Positions 53,934 to 64,000 of a DNA stretch of 64,000 nucleotides are shown here, piece by piece. The translations under genes and the position numbers were made by a program. Source of the DNA: Cryphonectria parasitica EP155 (lineage: Eukaryota > Ascomycota > Sordariomycetes > Diaporthales > Cryphonectriaceae); contig NW_024468913.1 of assembly GCF_011745365.1 (NCBI RefSeq), forward strand, positions 620,001 to 684,000, in the 5' to 3' direction. How positions within the stretch are numbered: the stretch's first letter is position 1; each line of letters opens with the position of its first letter. The notes under the pieces are model-generated. The model searched no databases. It had not been told where the DNA came from and saw only the letters and a list, made by a program, of their open reading frames with translations.

Positions 53934-54881
53934 ATGGCCGGCCCTCCACCTCCACCCCTCCCTCCCCGGCCCACAGGCTACATTTGGCATCCCCCCGTGG
54001 GTACAACCTGGAATTATGTCCTGAGCGATCCTGTGCGCCTCGATCATACCATCGAGCAATTCGATGTGTGGATTATCGACCTGTTGTGAGTTTGTTGAAG
54101 GCCTTCCAGAGGAAAAAAAGACATAGCAAAACGACGAAGCCAAAAAGTGAGAAGGAGAAGGGAAAAAAGAGAGAAGAAAAAAAAACGAAAAAAAACGAAC
54201 AGCTCACTCACACCATATACCAGCGACACCCCCGTCTCCACCATAAATGAGCTCCATCGGCGAGGCCGCAAGGTAATCGCCTACTTCTCCGCCGGCACCT
54301 ATGAAGACTGGCGCCCCGACGCGCACCTCTTCCCGCGCGAGGCCCTAGGCCGGCCTCTCTCGGGCGGCTGGGAAGGCGAGCGCTGGATCGAGACCAACTC
54401 AGCCCCCATCCGCGCCAACATCATGATCCCGCGCCTCGAGCTGGCCGCGAGCAAAGGGTTCGACGGCGTCGACCCGGACAACATCGACGGGTGGGACAAC
54501 AGGAACGGGCTGGGCCTGACGCCCGAGGGGGCCGTCTCGTATGTGAGCTGGCTGGCCCGCGAGGCGCACAGGAGGGGGCTGGCGTGTGGCCTCAAGAACG
54601 GCGCCACGATTGTCCCGCGCCTGGTGGAGGTGGTACAGTATGCCGTCGTCGAGCAGGCCCTGCAATATGGGGAGGCGCGCAGCTATGTGCCCATCATCGA
54701 GGCTGGGAAGCCTGTTTTTCATGTCGAGTACCCCAAGGGGGATGATCCGGACAGCAAGAAGCAGAACGACGGGAAGGATGTGCGAGGGGCAAAGAGGGAT
54801 AAGTGTTTTGCGGGGCGAGAGTTGGGCTTCTCAACGATTATCAAGAACGTCAAGCTAGATCAGTGGGTGCAGACTTCTTGA
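53934..54881 (+). CDS. GH114-like glycosidase (endo-alpha-1,4-polygalactosaminidase type)
   Basis: Predicted to cleave galactosamine-containing polysaccharides such as fungal galactosaminogalactan. Exons 53934-54085 and 54224-54881 join in phase to give 269 residues. The barrel starts with GYIWHPPVGTTWNYVLSDPV and FDVWIIDLFDTPV (Phe codon split by the intron). KVIAYFSAGTYEDWRPD, ANIMIPRLELAASKGFDGVD and GLACGLKNGATIVPRL follow, and AGKPVFHVEYP lies near the end, all typical of the family. Unlike most members it shows no signal peptide; the start is Pro-rich (MAGPPPPPLPPRP). An unseen upstream exon could supply one. The 138-nt intron is strikingly A-rich. Function as a glycosidase is a family inference. 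Confidence 0.9.
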
Positions 54882-55693
54882 GAAGGAGAAACCAAGAAAG
54901 AAACTGGAAAGGAAGAAGAAGAAAAAAAGGAAACGATATTTGATCTGGCGTTGGCTGACTGTTACGGGTCGACGGGATTGGGGGCCTAGTTCTCAGTATT
55001 TTGATATGTGTCTGGATTTGTATTCTTGCATCATAGAAGCCTCGACCTATTGTGGTGGTCTGCTTCGCAGCAACTAGCTACACTCAACACCACTTTCTGA
55101 ACATGTGTTCTATGCGTTGACAGAGTCCTTTGTTTAATAAGGACGGCGTCAGGTCCAGAGACGACATAATTCTGAGCGTCTCGGGCAATGCATCCGATGA
55201 TGATAAGGACGAACTTCTCGAAAAAACCTCTTGCCACGACAGGGCTGCAATGGGGGTACAAATTTTTTTTTCTTCTTTCCTTTCTTTGGAATCAGAGAAC
55301 CGTATTCACGCCTGGGTATAGCAAAGCTGGGGAAATAAAATATTGACTCAGCATGTGGTTCATGCCATGCCAAGACTTTGACCGGTGTTTGTCAGAACAA
55401 GAGAACTTCCCCAAGTACAGGTCAACGACCAAAGCAAGAAAATATGTGGCCTAGATCTCTGCGCCGGGAAAGAAAGAAAGGGTCAACCGCCACTCACCAC
55501 CAAAATTTTGGTCTATCCGCCGCGTTCACGGAAGCCGAGTTACCGCTGACAAGGACCGTATGTATGCAAGGAAAATCGAGCGAGCCATGCCATTCTCTAC
55601 CGACGTGATCATCCTTCTTGATCAGGCCGTCCGCATGATCCCGTGTAAATCGCTTCATGTCATCATCGTCATTATTTCTCCGTCGTCTTTGTT
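54882..55693. other. Convergent 3' flanks of GH114 and kinase genes
   Basis: About 810 bases. Purine-rich stretch right after the GH114 stop and a T tract near 55264. No gene recognised. Confidence 0.45.
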
Positions 55694-57571
55694 TCATCCC
55701 TCGCTTCGTACGGGGACCTTGGCCATACCCTCCACGACCTTGCGCATCGTGATGCGCTGGGTGGGCTTCAAGGTCAGCATTTCTGCGACCAGCCGCTCCA
55801 CCTTGTCCTTCAAATTCAACCGCTTCTTCGCCTCGCCGACATCATCGAGCCAGATCCTCATCTTCTGAACGGCTGTTTGCCCCGCTGTTTGCCCATCGAA
55901 GCCCCGTTGCGGCTGACTCGACGTGTTGACATCTCGGATCTGCCAGTAGAGGTGGCGGGGATGGTTCTTGAGAGCCCTTGCCTCGGGGAACCCGATTTTG
56001 CCGAGAACGTAGAGCATCGTGACGCCCAGGGCCCACACATCTCCCGTTACGCCGCGCATCCTGTGCCCGATGAACTCGGGTCCGATGTAGTAAGGCGTGC
56101 CACCGATGCCGTGCTGGTTTGCGCTCTTGTCGAAGCTCATACCGAAGTCACAGAGCACCGCGCCTCGCTGTGGGTTGTACATGATATTACCTGGTTTGAT
56201 GTCGTTGTGTGTGAGGTTCTGGCCGTGCAGGTAATCCAGGGCACTGCTTATGTCACGGAGGATCCGCTCCGCATCAGACCGACGTCCCATAAACATTGTG
56301 GTCTGGGCGTTCTGCCATAGCCCACGCGTTGTGAGGTCCTTGGCCTCGATATGTTCCATGTACAAGGACAGGTACCGAGCGTCGCCCCCAAACAACCGCG
56401 GGATCGATTTGTGGTTCAGCTGCTCGTGGTTCAGGAACTCACGCAGCCAGGTTTCGGATTGTCGCATCACGTTTCGTGCTTCGTCATGTGGTCGGGGTGC
56501 CGGAACGTTGGCTCTGAGACTTGTCTTGAGCACCTTGACCGTGATGATGCTGTCGGGCACTTTGGAGAACTCAGCCCTGGCAACAGCGCTGAGGCTCGTG
56601 GACGCGATTAGGTCCACCTTCTTGATGGTGTAGACCTCGCCGCCTGGGATTTCGACGGTAGCGCCGTCCTCCAGCTCGATAAGGGGGTTGCCCTTGGTGC
56701 TCATGATCTCCTTTCCCTTGTCCTCGGATGGGAACGGCACGACTAATGAGTCTGCGGTGTTGCCTGGCCTCATAAACATCACCACTCCGTCCTCGCTACG
56801 GGCTGCAGAGTCTTCAGCACGAAGTCTCTTGTCGGGGCTCGTGATACTGCCCCCAGTGTCGAGTCCTCTTTTGCCAGAGAGGTTGAGATTGTCGCTAGGG
56901 GATGCAGAGGATGATGATGCATCGGACAGAAGCCTGCGTACGGCAGGGCGCTTCTCAACAATCCTGAAGTCGATGACGTTGATGTCAATGACCTTGATCC
57001 TCCAGGTTCCAGGCCCGAGCTGCTGGATTCGGTGGGGGTCGACAACGTGGTCCAGACCGGGACTCTGCACCGGCTGCTGTGACACCCTCGACAAAGTCAA
57101 GGGCAGCTCTGAGCTGTTGTAAAAAATCAGGTCTTCGGAGCTTGGGTCAAAGTACAGCTCGCACCACAGCGGAGGTCTGTTCTCGAGGCTCTCTCCGGGC
57201 ATGCGGACGGAGAACTTGACGGTGCGCTCGGTCTGGGTCACGGCGAGAACCTTTTGTTCGGGCTGGTTGGGCTCAGCAACTTCGGCCGTGAGCTGCAGCC
57301 ATTCGCAGTTGTCGAGGTTGCCAGGACTGACGGAGCGCGCACGTGTGAGAGGTCGAACCAGAATGCGGATGTCCTTATCTTCGGGAACAACGAGGTCATC
57401 CAGATGGACGGCTGAGTGGGCCGCCGCAGCGGCTTCGTGCATCTGCCTCTCTTCCCAGAAGCTCTTCATACGGGCATCGATCTCGCTTTGGGAACACGGC
57501 TCAGTGCTCTCCACGGTCGTCACCTCTGAAGGCGGCCCGGCATCGAGCCCACCCACGGCAGAGGCTTTCAT
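55694..57571 (-). CDS. Divergent serine/threonine-type protein kinase
   Basis: Single exon of 625 residues from the ATG at 57571. The C-terminal half is a kinase domain: the ATP-anchoring Lys is probably 346 (ITVKVLK), the catalytic loop is HND at 455-457 (LTHNDIKPGNIMY, Asn in place of the usual Arg), DFG is at 475-477 and the APE equivalent is GPE (497-499) after GGTPYYI. The classic glycine-rich loop is not recognisable. The N-terminal half has a beta-rich segment (about 88-205: WLQLTAEVAE...WCELYFDP...WRIKVIDINVIDFRIVEKR) that may be a degenerate FHA-like fold (weak inference). A Ser-rich linker with GKRGLD and DKRLR basic patches lies between. Catalytic Asp and Lys are kept, so activity is plausible; pathway unknown. 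Confidence 0.85.
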   Translation of the reverse strand: MKASAVGGLDAGPPSEVTTVESTEPCSQSEIDARMKSFWEERQMHEAAAAAHSAVHLDDLVVPEDKDIRILVRPLTRARSVSPGNLDNCEWLQLTAEVAEPNQPEQKVLAVTQTERTVKFSVRMPGESLENRPPLWCELYFDPSSEDLIFYNSSELPLTLSRVSQQPVQSPGLDHVVDPHRIQQLGPGTWRIKVIDINVIDFRIVEKRPAVRRLLSDASSSSASPSDNLNLSGKRGLDTGGSITSPDKRLRAEDSAARSEDGVVMFMRPGNTADSLVVPFPSEDKGKEIMSTKGNPLIELEDGATVEIPGGEVYTIKKVDLIASTSLSAVARAEFSKVPDSIITVKVLKTSLRANVPAPRPHDEARNVMRQSETWLREFLNHEQLNHKSIPRLFGGDARYLSLYMEHIEAKDLTTRGLWQNAQTTMFMGRRSDAERILRDISSALDYLHGQNLTHNDIKPGNIMYNPQRGAVLCDFGMSFDKSANQHGIGGTPYYIGPEFIGHRMRGVTGDVWALGVTMLYVLGKIGFPEARALKNHPRHLYWQIRDVNTSSQPQRGFDGQTAGQTAVQKMRIWLDDVGEAKKRLNLKDKVERLVAEMLTLKPTQRITMRKVVEGMAKVPVRSEG

Positions 57572-60500
57572 CGCGGAGAGGCGGCCAGGGAAACCTGGCC
57601 ACAAGTGCTGGGGCAGCACAGAAATAATGAATCAGGGTGGCCAAGTGTTGGACGACGAGTCACGGCGGGTAAAGCGTAGGCGCAGGCGCGGGACGGGACG
57701 ACAAGAAACACACGGCACAACACGCCAGCAGAGACAAGAGCACCCAGACGGATAAACTTCCAGAACAAGATTGTTGTTTATGACACACCAGGTCTTCCAA
57801 AGTGGTCCTAAGGCCAGCCTCTTGGTCGTGGTCGGCTGCCTCCCAGGACAGTCGAGTAAGCTGGGTGGGGTTATGCTGGTCGCGGGTTGAAAAGGAAGTT
57901 GTGTGGTATGGCAGACGGAACTTTTAAATGAAAATAAAGAATGGAACCAGAGGGAGCTGACAACTTAAGGCCAAATATACAAGGACTTTGGAGTGATCGC
58001 AAATGCAAGTGAAACCAAGGAAGGCCACCTGGCGGCGTGGTAATGTGAGCTGAGAACAAGAGTACGGTGGAAGAAAAAAGAGTCAGATGCAGTCGAAGAG
58101 CGAGAATCAAATGATTGGGGAAAATGGGGCCCTGCTGACCAGGGGACCTGGAGTGCTTCAGCGGGTATTCAGCCTCAATAGAGGGTGGGACGTACAAGTG
58201 CGGGTGAGAGTGAGAGTGACGGTGATAGGAATGATTTCTGCACGGGGCGTTGTTGATAGGAGTGCCGAACCACACAGGAAAGTCCTACGGTGACTATCTT
58301 AGGGGGGTTCAAGGACTGCAAGGACTTCGGGGACGTGGAAAAAGGGGCCAGAGAAGAGTTGCTGCAGCCAGAAGACAGCCGAAGACGTCAGATCACCTCT
58401 GACCTGTTGGTTGCCTAATTCTCTGAGGCCACCAGAGCGCTCATGCGGTCGATGCTGGAAGATGGTACGATTCTCTGCAGTCTTTGCTATGGCACAATTC
58501 GAGATGATATGGTCCAGTCTTCAGGAACCAGGTGGACAGAGATTGGCTCTTCAGAGTTGAAGATTAAGTTTGAGATGGGGGGTGACAGCAGTCTGTCGAC
58601 AAGGTCTTGGCCGCTGGGGGGAAAGCTGATGACCATACAATTGTCGCAGAGGATTTCTCTTGATGAGAGGCCTAGAGGAGCAGACGATAATGCCAGGAGA
58701 CGGTATGTGCAAGACCTTGGGGCCCTCAAGACCGTATGTCCAGATCGGCCAGGAGGCAGTTGGATCGAATAACCTGGAAGAGAGTGTGTGATCAGACAAT
58801 CCCTCGTCGAGAATTTGAGGTCCACCTCCGTCAACTGCTCGGGACTGGGGACATTTGGGAGTCATCAGAGCAGAGCAGGCAGCAGCAGCTGACCGAGAAC
58901 CGACCTTGAACTCATGTAAGCCATTGGATGTTTCGATGAGAGGGTAGAGCAGTTGGCGGCCAGGTGGGAGGAACTTCTGGCAGCTGTCACCTGGGAAATC
59001 ATCTGATCACACGAAACCGCAGCATGACCAACACCGCAGCACGCTCAGATTGCTGCTGCTGCTGCAGCAGCGAGGTGTCCGAATCCATATCCAATCATGC
59101 CAACGTCAGCAGACATGGCCACCAAGCCTGGACCAAAACTTGGCTGGCTGCATGGGTAGCGCTGACCTGCTGAGTGGCGGGTCGGAGGGCCCTGACAGGT
59201 GGCGCATTTTTCTGAAATCATAAACCAAGTACTGGCCTATGCAGGACCTTGCCATGGTCAAGTGTATGGCCACTTCTTCGCCCCCTTCGTATGAGCATTG
59301 CGCCCAGTCTTCGTGAGTTGTCTCAGCAGCCGGAAGGAGATGACTGGTTGAGTAAGTACCATAGAAGTATCTCTGTACTTTTTTATATAGTTGTGACACA
59401 GTGGCTGCTCATAGCCTGCTGACCACTCTGAGACAAATGTGTAGAGCCTGGTTCTTCCCTCTCAAGCCAACAAGTGTTACTTCGAAGACCTTTTCAGGCT
59501 GTCGGCTGTCGAGGCGGTGGACGGAGACAAATGTGGAGCAAGAGGCCGGGGGTTGGGTAGGGCGTCATCACCTCTAGATGCTGGTCAACATCCGACTTCG
59601 CAAGCAGATGGCAGATGGCAGAGATGGCAGATGGCAGATATTTTTGACACAGAATGTGTATTGTAGAGGAGTCAGAGAAGGTTTGAGTGAGGAACTGAAG
59701 GGGCGAACAACTAACGGGGAAAAGCAGAGGTTGAATGACTGACAGAGGGGCTCATTCGAAGAGGAGGGGGAGGAGAGTATCTCAGGCAGCCTGACGAGAG
59801 ATCTATCTGTTCAGGTTACTTTTTGCAGGACCAACGGAACAAAAGAGGCAGGGGCGGCCTCGGGTGACACTGCTCTGCATTAGCGCTCTTACTAGCGCCC
59901 TTTCATGCTGCGCCATTACAGACTATTTTAGCGGGATGCACTAAGATTGAAGAATTGTGGCCCCATTGGTAGCAACGAGAACGTAAATGTGGGCCCAACC
60001 CACCATCCTGAGCCATCCTGAGGCCCGGCCTGAGACTCTGGACATTGGTGCTCGCTCTCCTCCTTGTCGTCCCCCCAAAACCACCCCGTCCCCATACCCG
60101 GGACACCAGAGTCGATTTCTTCACCATCTGTGTGCTGTTGCCGTCCAAACGAGTGATCCCGCGATACCATCATCATCATCCACCATCATCCTCCGCATAT
60201 CTTGACCTCCGAACCATTGAGAGTGACGCGACGTGAACCTCGTTTAGGCCCTTGCACAGTACCTTAACCCTTTATCCCATACAAACAACACATATACTCC
60301 TTTCAAAATGTATCACACTCGCAGCACCCGCATCTAGATGGCTCCCACTACACCCAGCCCATCCCATCGTTCAACAGAACTGTCCCTGATTGCATCTGGG
60401 AAAGTAACTGCTTTCTTCTCTTCTGGTTTCCTCTCTTCTGGTCCTCTCCTTAGTCTTGGTCCGATCACACACCAAGCCACGCTTTGTCTTTTTTCAGCGA

Positions 60501-60628
60501 TACCTCGAATCGATATACCCAATTTTTGATACCCCCTTTCCTTATTCCTGGCAACAAATCATCACCACCAACATCACTGACGACGTACCGGCTACCTGAC
60601 CCGTCTCTCTCCTGCCTCCCCACCCCTG
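57572..60628. promoter_or_regulatory. Divergent 3-kb region, no gene seen
   Basis: Lies between the kinase and an acidic orphan gene transcribed apart. Open frames are short and unconvincing. Notable content: a GCAGATG minisatellite (listed), a CTG/GCTGCTG stretch near 59054-59072, and a pyrimidine-rich, intron-like leader at 60300-60620. Long untranslated leaders are possible. Confidence 0.45.
59604..59640. repeat. Short GCAGATG minisatellite
   Basis: Five near-identical units of GCAGATG in tandem, the third with an extra AG (GCAGAGATG) and the last ending in A. Non-coding. Confidence 0.9.
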
Positions 60629-61876
60629 ATGGACGACCCCCCTGCGTGGGCCGAACCCTGGCCGTTCTGGAAATTCGGCTTGAAGCAGCGCGATCTGAAC
60701 ACCACTCTTCACGACAGGTTCAACACCATCACCACACCCATCCAAGACTCGGAGGCCTTTCACCATGACGTCTTTGAGCTGTCTAGCAAGGCATCGGATT
60801 TGGCCGAGTTCGAGAGGATGATGGAGGATCGCAAGGCGTTGCGGCTCAAGGAGCTGAACGGCATGCTGGACGACGCCAGTTTCGAGATCATCGGCAACCC
60901 TCGCCTGATCGGAACCGAGCAGTGGGGTCTGGCCATACAGCTGTTCCGCACCAAGTCGCTCGATTCTCTTGTCCGATACTTCTCGTCCTACCTCCCCTCC
61001 GACCACCCTTGGCACCCTGACTCCGACACTTGCAGCAACAGCACCACTGGTGATGCCGACCTCCTGAACGGGCCCCATGCCGACTACGACGGGCCCATCC
61101 TGTTCGACGAGCCTGACGAGGATGACACCATCTATACCCACGAGCATTCCGAGGCTTTCTCGAGATGCGACACGGCTGTTGACCACCCCACGCGGTCCAA
61201 CTCCCTGCGGTCGCAGGATTCTGGCGTCTCCGTGAACGAGCGTGTGCAGCGGAAAGCAGACCACCAGCCTCACCCAACATCGCAGGCTATGTCAGTCCCC
61301 GAGTCCGAACCCGATCACATTGCAGCAAGCCTGCAGAGCTCGGTGCCCACACTTCACCACGATGAGGCTCCATCGCCGTCCGATGATCCCGAGACACCAT
61401 CTTCTGCATCCGATATTTTGCAGACAGAGGACCAGGCTCATCGGAAGGACGGCCTGATGACCACCACGATCGTCGACGAGGAGGAATTGGAAGGATACCT
61501 GTCTATATCGCATACTCACCTGCAGAACATGGACACGACTACGGATTCGGATACTCCCACCCCTCAAGCCGATCACGCCGCCCACGCCGCATCCGCAACA
61601 CCACTTTTCGATACGAAGCCATCGCCCCTGCGGAGTCGCAATTTATCGTCGTGTCGATCGTATCCCCACCACGGCCACCACGACCATCACAATCACCACC
61701 AGCCTCATCGAAACCATCGCGCGGTCGCGCGACAACTACGACAGAGAGAAGGTAGTCTGGATTGTGACGGAAAGGCGGAGGGTGGTCCTGTAGGAAGAGC
61801 AGATCGTCGTAGGGAGACATCTCCCGACCACATTCGCTCTCGGGCGCGCGCACGGAGAAAGAGGTTCGGTGCTTAG
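60629..61876 (+). CDS. Acidic orphan protein, C-terminus uncertain
   Basis: Not recognised. The single open frame gives 415 residues. The first 150 residues look well conserved in style (WAEPWPFWKFGLKQRDLNTT, LAEFERMMEDRKALRLKELN, GTEQWGLAIQLFRTKSLDSL) and end in an acidic EPDEDD stretch. A Ser/Pro/His-rich disordered middle follows. The end is doubtful: in this frame it becomes His- and Arg-rich, while another frame reads RIRNTTFRYEAIAPAESQ and further on. An alternative model removes an intron at 61501-61568 and ends at the TAG at 61755, giving a more natural tail. A third frame also looks coding further on (NYDREKVVWIVTERRRVV, stop 61793), so a frameshift is possible. No domain assigned. 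Confidence 0.7.
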   Translation: MDDPPAWAEPWPFWKFGLKQRDLNTTLHDRFNTITTPIQDSEAFHHDVFELSSKASDLAEFERMMEDRKALRLKELNGMLDDASFEIIGNPRLIGTEQWGLAIQLFRTKSLDSLVRYFSSYLPSDHPWHPDSDTCSNSTTGDADLLNGPHADYDGPILFDEPDEDDTIYTHEHSEAFSRCDTAVDHPTRSNSLRSQDSGVSVNERVQRKADHQPHPTSQAMSVPESEPDHIAASLQSSVPTLHHDEAPSPSDDPETPSSASDILQTEDQAHRKDGLMTTTIVDEEELEGYLSISHTHLQNMDTTTDSDTPTPQADHAAHAASATPLFDTKPSPLRSRNLSSCRSYPHHGHHDHHNHHQPHRNHRAVARQLRQREGSLDCDGKAEGGPVGRADRRRETSPDHIRSRARARRKRFGA

Positions 61877-63479
61877 CCCTGCTGTGGCCAAAGCTGACTG
61901 ATGTTGTGATGCAGAGGAGGTGGACAGAGTCACTGGTGGTTTGGTTCGTTGATGTTGGCTCACATGGAGGCCGGTGCGTGCCTCTTGTACATAAAACCTC
62001 GGGGATGTTTGTACATATCGTACATAAGTGATGAATCTTTTTATTCTCTTAATTCCTTCTCTTCTTTTTGCTTTCTTGTTTGTCTTGTCGGTTCATACAA
62101 CAAGCGGGGTTGACAACGTGCTGACCCGAGTTCTGGACTCATCTCGGTCAGCTCGTTGCCTAACTCACGTGGCTCCTCTGATTGGCCCAATTACCCCTCA
62201 CTACGCTAATCCGTCTTGTACAGCAATGCATCTCACAACCCAACCAACTGGCTACGCTTAGAGAACCCCCATGACACGAGTTATCCGAAACTTCCAATAC
62301 CATTTCCTAATATAAATCTTTTAAGTACGATGAAATGATGCATGGCTGACCTGAATCTTCTAGATTGATGAAAGAAGGGCACTTCAAGAACCAAGACGCC
62401 TACTCTTTCTTTGCGATACAACGACGAATAGAAACCACATCCGGTGAGAGGGGCACCGAAGCTCGATGTGCTTGGGCTCGAGGATGCCTATGGATGTGCA
62501 GTGGCAGCGTGATGCACAACTATGAGATGAGATTCGTATATCTGGTGTCGAACCGGACTGATACATAATAGTAGGCAGGTAAGTCTCTGAGTGAGTAGGT
62601 CAAATGGTGGACTAGTGAGACAGACATTTGTACGCTTATTGTTGTCGACAGCCTCTGCTCACGCTGTTTAATAGTTTTGCATAATTATGTAAGAATGAAT
62701 GCATCCGATCTTCCCTGCTCACTCTATCATTTGAACGGGCTGTAGGTGACCAAGTCAGTGAACGAGCATCGAGCGTCTTTTACACCAAGGACGCTCTCAC
62801 CCTTGTCGATCCGTCGTAGCACGATATTTGGTGATATGGGGTGTAGCGAAGATCAGCCGCTGCCCTGCCATTCATAGGTCTAAAGCCAAACAGCTACTCC
62901 GCTCCAGTGATGTTGAACCAGACAAAGTCCTTCATGTCATAGCACTTGCCTAGCATATTGGTGTGCAGGCACCAATCTCCTCTTCTCCTCATTCCATCTC
63001 CGTCCTCAACCTGTCTTTGTCGTGGCCAGGCCCACATATGATGTCCTGAATAGACCACTTCGTCAACTTCAGGTCACTTTGACGTTCAGGTGGCGAGCCC
63101 ACCCAGCGATGACGCTCCTACTTAGTGGACCGTGTTATGGTCCACGCTTTTGCATCGGCAGTGGGTATCTGGGGAACTCCATGGGGGAACTGTGTATTAT
63201 CCGATGCGGGGGATGGGGGCAAGGAGGCCTTATCGGGACTAAAGCACCCAAGTAAGCAACCCACATGTTGCTCAGTACAGTAAGTACTTTTAGTATTAGC
63301 TTTTATCATGCCCTAGCCCATGATTCTAGTCTACCATGAAACGATCAATAGAGATAAAAAGGTTGCATATCTTACGAGTAAGGAGAAGGCGGCCACTGGT
63401 GATGTGATTCTCCATCCTTCTACTTCTTCCTCTGCAACATATCATAATTCCGCACGCACTTTATTAGTCTGCAGAGAAA
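61877..63479. other. Intergenic 1.6-kb region, no gene seen
   Basis: Short frames on both strands without motifs. The last few hundred bases must hold the promoter of the MFS gene that starts at 63480. Confidence 0.45.
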
Positions 63480-64000
63480 ATGGCCCAGACAAATATGACC
63501 CCCCACGACAGCCCACCCAACGAGAAATTAGAAGTGGCCCACGATGAATTCAGCGAAGAGGGGAAACTCTCTCCGCCGCCACTACATCACAGCCATGGCA
63601 AGACGAAAGAGGAGATCGAGCGCATCGACGCTATGGCTCTAGCGCCGGGGACCACAATGGCATCGTTTAGCCATCTGGATGAGAAGAAGATACTTCGAAA
63701 GGTACAGTTATGATTATTGATCAATACCTAGAATTCTTGTCTGTCTGCTCAACCGCTGATGGAGGCCCGATGACAGATGGATTTACGGCTCATTCCGGTG
63801 CTGGCTTTGCTGTATCTCCTTTGCTTCTTAGATCGTAAGTTTCAACCGTGACTATGCTTGACCCCAATCCCTGGTGATATTCCGAAAAGGAGGAGAACAG
63901 AGGACAACAAGACAAAGGGATCAAAATAAGAAGGAGATAGAGAGAGAAACAAAATCGCAGAGGAGATTATAGCGCCTGCCTTCAACTGTCCTGAGACTGA
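63480..64000 (+). CDS. MFS permease, Dal5/anion:cation symporter-like (partial, runs off the window)
   Basis: Only the beginning is present. Exon 1 (63480-63701) encodes a hydrophilic N-terminus (MAQTNMTPHDSPPNEKLEV) ending DEKKILRK. Exon 2 (63777-63834) continues with MDLRLIPVLALLYLLCFLD, the standard TM1 of fungal allantoate/nicotinate-type permeases, and stops at a GTAAGT donor in phase 1. The family would continue with an Arg-x-Asn-Ile-Gly stretch, which does not appear before 64000, so the intron or next exon lies beyond the edge. Substrate unknown; organic anions or vitamins are typical for the group. Confidence 0.85.

Overview
The window is nuclear DNA from a filamentous ascomycete (Pezizomycotina), most likely a Sordariomycete-type mould. 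Genes on both strands carry short introns (about 50-200 nt) with GTRNGT donors, CTAAC/CTGAC-like branch points and YAG acceptors. The gene repertoire is also typical: a Zn2Cys6 regulator, an asco-laccase ending in DSGI, a CYP450, MFS exporters, beta-mannosidase, GH114 and a class II-type peroxidase. Class-level placement is inference; no species is claimed.

Layout. 1-2.1 kb: non-coding, with a degenerate CTTCCAG repeat. 2.1-12.2 kb (all minus): CPD photolyase, an orphan poly-Asn protein, a D-2-hydroxyacid dehydrogenase and a large Zn2Cys6 transcription factor. 12.2-15.5 kb: gene-poor. 15.5-31.5 kb: DHA2-type MFS pump, Nudix hydrolase with a PTS1 tail, SLX4 and RPS21 (divergent), an SDR with a PTS1 tail, a Rab4-like GTPase, and GH2 beta-mannosidase. 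32-36.5 kb: a second DHA2-type MFS and a TLC-domain-like membrane protein. 37.2-41 kb: a secreted heme peroxidase and a DHA1-type MFS, each broken by one in-frame stop, with a tRNA-Thr between them. 41.9-54.9 kb: CYP450, laccase, a small secreted orphan, an O-methyltransferase and a GH114 glycosidase. 55.7-64 kb: a divergent protein kinase, an orphan acidic protein, and the start of a Dal5-like MFS permease cut by the window edge.

How they fit together. Core cellular genes (photolyase, SLX4, RPS21, Rab4) are interleaved with accessory genes for extracellular oxidation, polysaccharide turnover, export and tailoring chemistry. No PKS, NRPS or terpene synthase is visible, so the P450, O-methyltransferase, MFS and laccase are not claimed as a biosynthetic cluster.

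The most unusual signal is at 38-40 kb. Two neighbouring genes, otherwise with intact splicing and reading frames, each contain one nonsense codon. In both cases the stop lies in the loop of a potential RNA hairpin, and A-to-G recoding would turn it into a Trp codon. Recent pseudogenisation is the simplest reading; stage-specific A-to-I mRNA editing, known in Sordariomycetes, is a testable alternative.
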